A stretch of DNA of 64,000 bases, taken from assembly GCA_016703605.1 (NCBI GenBank), contig JADJBU010000001.1, forward strand, positions 62,001 to 126,000, written 5' to 3'. The position numbers were made by a program, and so were the translations under genes. Below the pieces are notes generated by a model. It did not search any database. It saw only the letters and a list, made by a program, of their open reading frames with translations, and was not told where the DNA came from. This DNA comes from Candidatus Villigracilis adiacens (lineage in GTDB: Bacteria; Chloroflexota; Anaerolineae; Anaerolineales; Villigracilaceae). Below are positions 58,476-64,000 of this stretch, one piece after another (position 1 is the stretch's first letter; every line of letters begins with the position of its first letter).

Positions 58476-59240
58476 ATGCGCATGAAAGATAAAGTAGTGC
58501 TCGTTACAGGCGGAGCGGCAGGAATTGGCAAAGCCACTGCCTTGCGTTTCGCTGAAGAAGGTGCGAAAGTGGTCATTTGCGACGTGAACGAAGCCGTCGG
58601 GCAGGAAACGCTCAAAGAACTCGGTGAAGGCGCGGCGTTTTACAAGGTCAATGTGACCAGCCGCGAAGACGTTCAAAAATGGATTGATGACGTTGTCGCC
58701 AAATACGGGCGCATTGATGTCATTGTCAACAACGCGGGCGTTTTGCGCGACGGGCAGTTGGTCAAGGTGAAGGAAGGCAATCTGGTTGGGCAGATGTCTG
58801 AGCCTGATTTCGACCTGGTCATCTCGGTCAATCTCAAAGGTGTGTTTAATTGCGCTCAAGCCGTTGCGCCTGTGATGGCGAAGCAGGGCGGCGGTGTGAT
58901 TCTGAATGCCTCTTCCGTTGTGGGTCTTGATGCCAACTTTGGGCAGACCAATTACGTAGCAACAAAATTCGGCGTGATCGGCATGACCAAGGTTTGGGCG
59001 CGCGAACTCGGCAAGTTCAACATCCGCGTCAATGCTGTGGCTCCAGGGTTCACTGCCACCGAAATGGTGACTGCCATGCCTGAGAAGGTCTTGGACGGCA
59101 TGAAGGCTCATACTCCGCTTGGACGTTTGGGTGAGCCGCGCGATATCGCCAATGCCTATCTCTTCCTCGCTTCCGATGACGCTTCGTTCATTACGGGCGA
59201 AGTCCTGCGCGTGGATGGCGGGATCGTCGTCGGGACGTAA
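58476..59240 (+). CDS. short-chain dehydrogenase, 3-oxoacyl reductase-like
   Basis: A 254-residue classical SDR. The cofactor motif is VTGGAAGIGKA (about residues 10-20), then VNNAG, and the catalytic Ser in NASSVVG with Tyr and Lys in NYVATK. The end VDGGIVV matches FabG-like enzymes. AAGGAG precedes the ATG. It would interconvert a 3-hydroxyacyl and 3-oxoacyl thioester for the thiolase in the same cluster. The cofactor is probably NAD given Asp42 (VICDVNE) after the second strand. Confidence 0.88.
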   Translation: MRMKDKVVLVTGGAAGIGKATALRFAEEGAKVVICDVNEAVGQETLKELGEGAAFYKVNVTSREDVQKWIDDVVAKYGRIDVIVNNAGVLRDGQLVKVKEGNLVGQMSEPDFDLVISVNLKGVFNCAQAVAPVMAKQGGGVILNASSVVGLDANFGQTNYVATKFGVIGMTKVWARELGKFNIRVNAVAPGFTATEMVTAMPEKVLDGMKAHTPLGRLGEPRDIANAYLFLASDDASFITGEVLRVDGGIVVGT

Positions 59241-59250
59241 ACTCAAGTGC

Positions 59251-59340
59251 CCTGTGTCACGTGTCAGGTTGTTGACACTCGACACGTGATTTTTTCCCGC
59301 AGCACTTAACCTGAAACTTGAAGCCTGGAACCTGACACCT
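59251..59340. repeat. heptad-repeat hairpin E
   Basis: The left part contains CACGTGTC (59258-59265) and the right part GACACGTG (59281-59288). The rest reads ACCTGAA-ACTTGAA-GCCTGGA-ACCTGAC in 7-base steps and complements GTGTCAGGTT. It fills the spacer before the second ligase. Confidence 0.7.
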
Positions 59341-59346
59341 AATTCA

Positions 59347-60870
59347 ATGAATTCTGCCGACATCCTCACCAAACGCGCACTGCTGACTCCCAACCGCGAA
59401 GCGTTGATCGAACTCGCGAACGGAGTCCATTACACCTATGCGGAATTAAATCAGCGCGCCAACCGCGCCGCGAATTTTCTGCGCGAGAGCTACAACTTGC
59501 AAAAAGGTGACCGCGTGTCTATCTTGGCGCACAACAGCGTGGCTTATGTGGATCTGTTGTTTGGTCTGGCGAAGATCGGCGCGATCCTTGCTCCGCTCAA
59601 TTGGCGGCTGACCTCACGAGAGTTGACGTACATCGTCAATGACTGTCAACCCAAGGTGTTGATCGTCGGTACTGAATTTGTTTCGGTTTACAACGAGATG
59701 AAAGACTTCATCCAGGTGGAGAAACTTATTTCGATTGATGGCGCGGATGTTTCAGGCGAAGCGTATGAACACTTGTTGAATCAAGCCTCGGCGGAGGAGC
59801 CGAAGCGCGTTGAAATTTCAGGCGATGACGCTGTTTGCATCCTCTACACCTCAGGCACAACGGGGCGTCCCAAAGGCGCGGTTCTTCCTCATCGACAGGT
59901 GGTGTGGAACTCCATTAACACGGTTGTGTCTTGGGGCTTGAACGAAAAAGATATTTCACCGATCCTGACCCCCATGTTCCATTCGGGTGGATTGTTCGTT
60001 TTTCTTGTGCCGCTCTTTCACATCGGCGGCAAACTTTTGCTCGGACGCACCTTTGACCCTGATGCTTCACTGAAATTGATCGTGGACGAGAAATGCACGG
60101 TCATTCTAGGCGTGCCCACTCTCTTTCAAGTGTGGATGAACTCACCGCAATTTGCCAGTGCAGATTTTAGTCATGTGCGTTTCTTCATCAGCGGCGGCGC
60201 ACCTTGTCCGCCTTCGTTGATAAAGGCATGGAGCGAAAAGAAGGGCATCGTCATGCGCCAGGGCTATGGTCTGACCGAAGTGGGAGTGAACTGCTTCTCG
60301 ATGACCGATGAAGATGCGCTGCGCAAAGTCGGTTCGGTGGGGAAGCCTATTTTTCACAGTGAGATGCGTTTGGTGGATGAAGACTGCAAGGATGTTCCTG
60401 TCGGTTCGACGGGTGAACTCATCATCAAAGGCGAGCATGTTTGTGTGGGCTACTGGAATAACGAAGAAGCCACGAAACAATCGCTCAAAGACGACTGGTT
60501 TCATACGGGTGACATGGCGCGCATGAATGAAGAAGGTTACTTCTATATTGCGGGTCGCTTCAAAGACATGATCATCAGCGGCGGCGAGAACGTCTATGCC
60601 GCCGAGGTGGAAGCCATCTTCCGCGAACATGATGCTGTTGCTGATGCGGCGTTGATCGGTCAGCCCGATGAAAAATGGGGCGAGGTGGGTGTGATGGTCG
60701 TGGCGTGCAAGCCGAATCAAAATGTAACAGCAGACGAGTTGTTGCAATTTTGCGCAGGACGCTTGGCAAAGTACAAAATTCCCAAGCGGGTCGAGTTTGT
60801 TGAGTCGCTGCCGTATTCACCATATGGAAAAGTGATCAAGGCAGAATTGAAGGCGAAGTTTATAAAGTGA
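59347..60870 (+). CDS. acyl-CoA synthetase / AMP-dependent ligase, second copy
   Basis: A 507-residue adenylate-forming enzyme. It has LYTSGTTGRPKGAVLPH (about 165), the RQGYGLTEVGVN motif, WFHTGDMARMNEEGYFYIAGRFKDM, and the C-terminal Lys in SPYGKVIKAELKAKF. The two ligases in the cluster share architecture but differ in the substrate pocket region, so they probably activate different acids. It starts without a strong ribosome site after a heptad hairpin. Confidence 0.88.
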   Translation: MNSADILTKRALLTPNREALIELANGVHYTYAELNQRANRAANFLRESYNLQKGDRVSILAHNSVAYVDLLFGLAKIGAILAPLNWRLTSRELTYIVNDCQPKVLIVGTEFVSVYNEMKDFIQVEKLISIDGADVSGEAYEHLLNQASAEEPKRVEISGDDAVCILYTSGTTGRPKGAVLPHRQVVWNSINTVVSWGLNEKDISPILTPMFHSGGLFVFLVPLFHIGGKLLLGRTFDPDASLKLIVDEKCTVILGVPTLFQVWMNSPQFASADFSHVRFFISGGAPCPPSLIKAWSEKKGIVMRQGYGLTEVGVNCFSMTDEDALRKVGSVGKPIFHSEMRLVDEDCKDVPVGSTGELIIKGEHVCVGYWNNEEATKQSLKDDWFHTGDMARMNEEGYFYIAGRFKDMIISGGENVYAAEVEAIFREHDAVADAALIGQPDEKWGEVGVMVVACKPNQNVTADELLQFCAGRLAKYKIPKRVEFVESLPYSPYGKVIKAELKAKFIK

Positions 60871-60871
60871 T

Positions 60872-60919
60872 GAAAGAAAAAAGACGAAAGAATTTGGTTT
60901 CTTTCTTCTTACATCTTTC
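60872..60919. repeat. heptad-repeat hairpin F
   Basis: Left arm GAAAGAA-AAAAGAC-GAAAGAA and right arm TTCTTTC-TTCTTAC-ATCTTTC pair imperfectly. The heptads resemble those of hairpin B at 53772-53818. It lies between the second ligase and the hydrolase. Confidence 0.75.
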
Positions 60920-60936
60920 GTTGAACGGAGAATTTC

Positions 60937-61740
60937 ATGCCGAAAATTAAAACCAACAACGTCGAACTCTATTACAAAGTTCACGGCGCGGGCAAACCGC
61001 TCGTGTTGATCTCGGGTCTTGGCTATTCCAGTTGGCAGTGGCACAAGATGGTTCCACTATTGGCTGAGCATTTCCAAGTCATCACGTTTGATAATCGCGG
61101 CGTGGGGCAGAGTGATAAGCCAGCCGGTCCTTACACGGCTGCGATGCTTGCGCAGGATACGGTCGGATTGTTGGATGCGCTGAAGATCGACAAGGCAATT
61201 ATCGCCGGTCATTCGATGGGCGGGTTCATTGCTCAAGCCATCGCGTTGGATTTTCCGCAGAGAGTAGAAAAACTCATCCTGTGTTCGACCAACTTTGGGG
61301 GACCGAACCATGTCCCGGTCACGCCGGAGGCGATGAAAGTCCTCACGGATGTAACCAGCGATGCGCTCACTCGTTTCAAGAATGGGCTTGGTGTGAGTAC
61401 GGCTCCTGGTTGGTCTGAAAAAAATCCAGACATGATCGCAGAGTGGATTCAGTGGCGCGTGGCAAATCCCATCGAGCCGGTGCATTATCAAGCACAGATG
61501 GCAATCGGATTAAGTCTGATGCCTGAAGCCGCCGCCTTTGAAAACAAACTATCGCGCCTCAACATCCCGACCCTCATCCTGTTCGGCGCACACGACAAAG
61601 TGGTACCACCCGCCAACGCAGACTTGCTCTCGAAAAAAATTGCGGGCAGCATGGTTGTTATTTTTTCCGATGCGGGGCATTTCTTCCCAATTGAAATTGC
61701 GGAAGCCGCCTCGCACGCGATCACGGATTTTGCAGCATAA
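60937..61740 (+). CDS. alpha/beta hydrolase (second in the cluster)
   Basis: A 267-residue alpha/beta hydrolase. The oxyanion part is LVLISGLGYSSWQWHKM, the nucleophile elbow is AGHSMGGFIAQAIA with Ser at about residue 95, the acid is in ILFGAHDKVVPP and the His in SDAGHFFPIE. AACGGAGAA precedes the ATG. This type splits esters or C-C bonds in acyl degradation. It is intact, unlike the paralogous-fold gene at 55451, and may cover its role. Confidence 0.87.
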   Translation: MPKIKTNNVELYYKVHGAGKPLVLISGLGYSSWQWHKMVPLLAEHFQVITFDNRGVGQSDKPAGPYTAAMLAQDTVGLLDALKIDKAIIAGHSMGGFIAQAIALDFPQRVEKLILCSTNFGGPNHVPVTPEAMKVLTDVTSDALTRFKNGLGVSTAPGWSEKNPDMIAEWIQWRVANPIEPVHYQAQMAIGLSLMPEAAAFENKLSRLNIPTLILFGAHDKVVPPANADLLSKKIAGSMVVIFSDAGHFFPIEIAEAASHAITDFAA

Positions 61741-61793
61741 GAGGCGTTCTCTTGTGCTGATAATCGAACCATAATTCAAAGGAGAAGAATAAG

Positions 61794-63176
61794 ATGAAAG
61801 TTTTACGCACGCTCGCTTTCTTGCTTGTAGCCACCTCGCTCGTCTTGGCTGCTTGCGCCCCCGCTGCGACGGAAGTTCCCGTTGAAGCCACCGAAGCCCC
61901 CGCGACTGAAGAAGTCGCAACCGAGGCTCCTGCTGCCACGGAAGAACCTGTTGCTGGCTTGACCTGCGCTGAGCCGATCAAAGTCGGTCTCATTACCGAT
62001 GCTTCCGGCGCGCTCGCCATCTACGGCGCTCATATTTTGCGCTCCTTCATGCTTGGCATGGAATATGCCACTGGCGCTCCCGGCTCTGCTGGTGAAAAGT
62101 TCGACTTCACCCAGACTCAGGAAAACACCTTCAAGATTGACGACTGTGAGATTCAGGTTTTCGTCCGCGATGATGCCAGCAACCCTGAAAACACCGCCAC
62201 CGTTGCGCGTGAATTGATCGACGTTGAAGGCGTGAACATTCTCGTGGGCACCGTCTCTTCCGGCGCGACCGCCACCCTGCAGGGCATTGCGCTCGAAAGC
62301 GGCATCCCGCTCATTGTGGCTCCTGCCGCGGCGAATGACATCACCGGCGTGAACTTCAACGAATTCACCTTCCGCACCAGCCGCAACAACTATCAGGATG
62401 CGATGAACGAATGTATCGCGCTCACCCAGCAGTATTCGACCTTCGTCCAGATCGCGCCTGACTATGCGTTTGGACAGGGTTCCGCCGCTGCCTTCCGAGA
62501 TGCCTGCTCCCTCGAAGGAGCCGAATTCGTCGCTGACGATATTTTCGCTCCGCTCGACACCACCGACTTCACCCCGTACATGGAACAGATCGCCAACTCC
62601 GGCGCAGAAGCCTACATCGTGACCTGGGCTGGTTCCGGCTTCGTCTCTTTGGTGCAGGCTGCCAAGGATCAGGGCGTGACCGAATCCATGGCGCTCGGTG
62701 CGACCTTCATTGATAACGTTCTCATGCCGACCTTCTTCGCGAATGCCGTTGGCACCACCGCGGGCATTCTGTATCACTACAGCGCCCCGCAGAACGATAT
62801 CAATGCCTGGCTGGTGGAAAACACCAAGACTCGCTATGGTGTGAACCCCGACCTGTTCGATGCCGATGGCATGAACGCCGCCATCTTCGCTGTGGAAGCT
62901 ATCAAAGCAACCAACGGCGATGTGAGTGGTGAAGCGCTCAAGGCTGCCATGGAAGGCATGGAATTTGAAGGACCCAAGGGCACCATCTACATCCGCCCTG
63001 AAGATCATGTTGCCATCCAGGACATGTACATCCTCAAACTGGTCAACGTGACCGATCCCGAAGCCGCCTTCTACGAATATGTTGACACCTCCCGCCCCGA
63101 ACCGCCTTGCTTGCTCCCCGAAGCGTTGAAAGATCGCTGCGGTGGTCTGCCCTACGGCTCCCTGAGCGGACAGTAA
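61794..63176 (+). CDS. branched-chain-type ABC substrate-binding lipoprotein (LivK-like)
   Basis: A 460-residue periplasmic binding protein of the type 1 (Leu/Ile/Val, amide-urea) family. The lipobox is LAAC (Cys at about 20), followed by a ~35-residue Glu/Ala/Pro/Thr linker. The mature part has IKVGLITDASGALAIYGAHI, DDASNPENTATVARELIDVEGVNILVGTVSS and FVQIAPDYAFGQGSAAAF. AAAGGAGAAG precedes the ATG. It is followed by a LivG-type ATPase. With an acyl-CoA cluster upstream, the ligand may be an aromatic or aliphatic acid and not an amino acid. Confidence 0.9.
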   Translation: MKVLRTLAFLLVATSLVLAACAPAATEVPVEATEAPATEEVATEAPAATEEPVAGLTCAEPIKVGLITDASGALAIYGAHILRSFMLGMEYATGAPGSAGEKFDFTQTQENTFKIDDCEIQVFVRDDASNPENTATVARELIDVEGVNILVGTVSSGATATLQGIALESGIPLIVAPAAANDITGVNFNEFTFRTSRNNYQDAMNECIALTQQYSTFVQIAPDYAFGQGSAAAFRDACSLEGAEFVADDIFAPLDTTDFTPYMEQIANSGAEAYIVTWAGSGFVSLVQAAKDQGVTESMALGATFIDNVLMPTFFANAVGTTAGILYHYSAPQNDINAWLVENTKTRYGVNPDLFDADGMNAAIFAVEAIKATNGDVSGEALKAAMEGMEFEGPKGTIYIRPEDHVAIQDMYILKLVNVTDPEAAFYEYVDTSRPEPPCLLPEALKDRCGGLPYGSLSGQ

Positions 63177-63190
63177 TTCCGCACTACAAT

Positions 63191-63224
63191 GAGTGACTGG
63201 GATTTGTGAGAGTTTCAGTCACTC
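63191..63224 (+). other. hairpin after the binding-protein gene
   Basis: GAGTGACTG and CAGTCACTC pair over 9 bp with a 16-base loop, 14 bases after the stop. There is no strong T-run. It is the third binding protein in the window followed by a stem of this kind. Confidence 0.7.
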
Positions 63225-63235
63225 AATTTCGACCG

Positions 63236-63297
63236 GACGACAGACCATGGACGATGGATCTTAAACCTTCGTCCATGGTTCATCGTCAATCGTCACA
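63236..63297. repeat. heptad-repeat hairpin G
   Basis: The left part reads GACGACA-GACCATG-GACGATG and the right part TCCATGG-TTCATCG-TCAATCG-TCACATC. GACCATGGACGA pairs with TCGTCCATGGTT in 11 of 12 positions. It precedes the ATPase gene. Confidence 0.75.
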
Positions 63298-63310
63298 TCT
63301 GGAAGGCATT

Positions 63311-64000
63311 ATGGATAACGAGATTATTTTCGAAACCCAAAACCTGACCAAGCAATTCGGCGCGCTCGTGGCTGTAGATAGTGTGAGCATCAAAGTCCGC
63401 AAGAACTCATTACATGCCATTATTGGTCCCAATGGGGCTGGCAAGACCACATTTTTTAATTTACTCAGCGGAAACATCGAACCCACCAGCGGCAAGGTCA
63501 TCTTTAAAGGACGGGACATCACCCATCAACCCGTTCATAAAACGATTCACTATGGCATCGGGCGTTCCTTCCAGATCACGAACATTTTTCCCAACCTCAC
63601 TGTCTTTGAAAATATTCGTCTTGCCGCCCAAGCATTAGGGCGGGATAATTTCAAATTTTGGCAGCCTGCTTCTCGTTTCAAATCCTACGAAGCGCGGACG
63701 TTGGACGTCATCGAAAAAGTTGGCTTGAAAGACCGTGTTCACACCCTGGCGCGGACTCTTCCGCACGGCGACCAACGCAAATTGGAACTCGGCATGATCC
63801 TCGCGCCCGACCCCGAAGTGCTGCTGCTCGATGAACCCACCGCAGGCATGGCTTCGGAGCAAGTGCCTGAATTGATCGAATTGATTCAAGGCATCCAAAA
63901 AGCGGGCAATAAAACCGTCATGCTTGTGGAACACAACATGAACGTGGTCATGAGCGTCTCCGACCAGATCACGGTCATGCATCAGGGCAAAGTCCTTGCG
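63311..64000 (+). CDS. branched-chain-type ABC transporter ATPase (LivG-like, 3' end cut by window)
   Basis: The first 230 residues of an ATPase, open to the end of the window. Walker A is IIGPNGAGKTTFFNLLSG (about 37-54), the Q-loop area is RSFQITNIFPNLTVFENI, the signature region is TLPHGDQRKLELGMILA (HGDQRK in place of LSGGQ, as in many LivG proteins), and Walker B is VLLLDEPTAGMA. AAGGCATT precedes the ATG. It follows the LivK-like binding protein; permease genes are expected just outside. Confidence 0.93.
   Translation, partial: MDNEIIFETQNLTKQFGALVAVDSVSIKVRKNSLHAIIGPNGAGKTTFFNLLSGNIEPTSGKVIFKGRDITHQPVHKTIHYGIGRSFQITNIFPNLTVFENIRLAAQALGRDNFKFWQPASRFKSYEARTLDVIEKVGLKDRVHTLARTLPHGDQRKLELGMILAPDPEVLLLDEPTAGMASEQVPELIELIQGIQKAGNKTVMLVEHNMNVVMSVSDQITVMHQGKVLA

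Noticed and set aside
61803..63008. 401-residue minus-strand frame
   Set aside because: It is antisense to the LivK-like gene and reads as Gly/His-rich text without a start signal; the plus strand encodes a clear lipoprotein.

Overview
The window looks like a chromosomal segment of a Chloroflexota bacterium of the Anaerolineae type. This is inferred from the gene repertoire and not from any marker RNA: lipoproteins with an NBR1-type FW domain behind Thr/Pro linkers, an XPB helicase with a companion protein, a MalT-like ATPase ending in a BTAD domain, and many lipoprotein-anchored ABC binding proteins. GC is moderate by eye. I see no tRNA, rRNA or CRISPR array.

Layout. 1-5.4 kb (+): the end of a sugar-type ABC permease, XapX, an esterase, then a tightly coupled meta-cleavage cluster (DUF1932 dehydrogenase, GalB-like hydratase, RraA-family aldolase, extradiol dioxygenase, HpcD-like isomerase). 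17.0-5.6 kb (-): a long operon beginning with a GntR regulator and continuing with a Tat-exported sugar-binding lipoprotein, two permeases, a TIM-barrel isomerase, a split transketolase, a D-2-hydroxyacid dehydrogenase, a DUF1537 sugar-acid kinase, a class II aldolase, a PanB-family enzyme and a 54-residue TatA. Glycerate 2-kinase is divergent, and a perfect 26-bp palindrome sits between it and gntR. Together these read as uptake and breakdown of a branched sugar or sugar acid (apiose-like pathways are the nearest described parallel). 18.8-23.6 kb (-): a three-gene XPB helicase operon. 23.7-24.9 kb: a run of broken genes and mobile-element fragments.

25.0-32.9 kb (+): 2-aminoethylphosphonate uptake (binding protein, two permeases, ATPase) and degradation (PhnW, PhnX), plus a FAD amine oxidase. 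32.9-37.4 kb (-): an acyltransferase, a coiled-coil membrane protein, and two related binding-protein-like proteins, one fused to a VWA domain. 37.6-38.0 kb: an aquaporin cut by the same transposase type seen at 24.8 kb. 38.3-49 kb: a MacAB-type efflux operon (-) and a YkcB-type glycosyltransferase (+). Each is accompanied by one Gly/Pro-rich and one FW-domain lipoprotein, which are paralogous pairs. The spacer between them carries three promoters of one design (TTTTCACAG, 10 bases, TANNNT): one drives efflux and two precede short terminated transcripts. This is the most distinctive regulatory arrangement in the window.

49.2-64 kb (+): a BTAD regulator, then an acyl-CoA cluster (KASIII-like enzyme, two AMP-ligases, two alpha/beta hydrolases of which one is frameshifted, thiolase, DUF35, SDR) ending in a branched-chain-type ABC transporter. 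Many of its spacers hold hairpins built from degenerate 7-base repeats, a family also seen at 22.2 kb.
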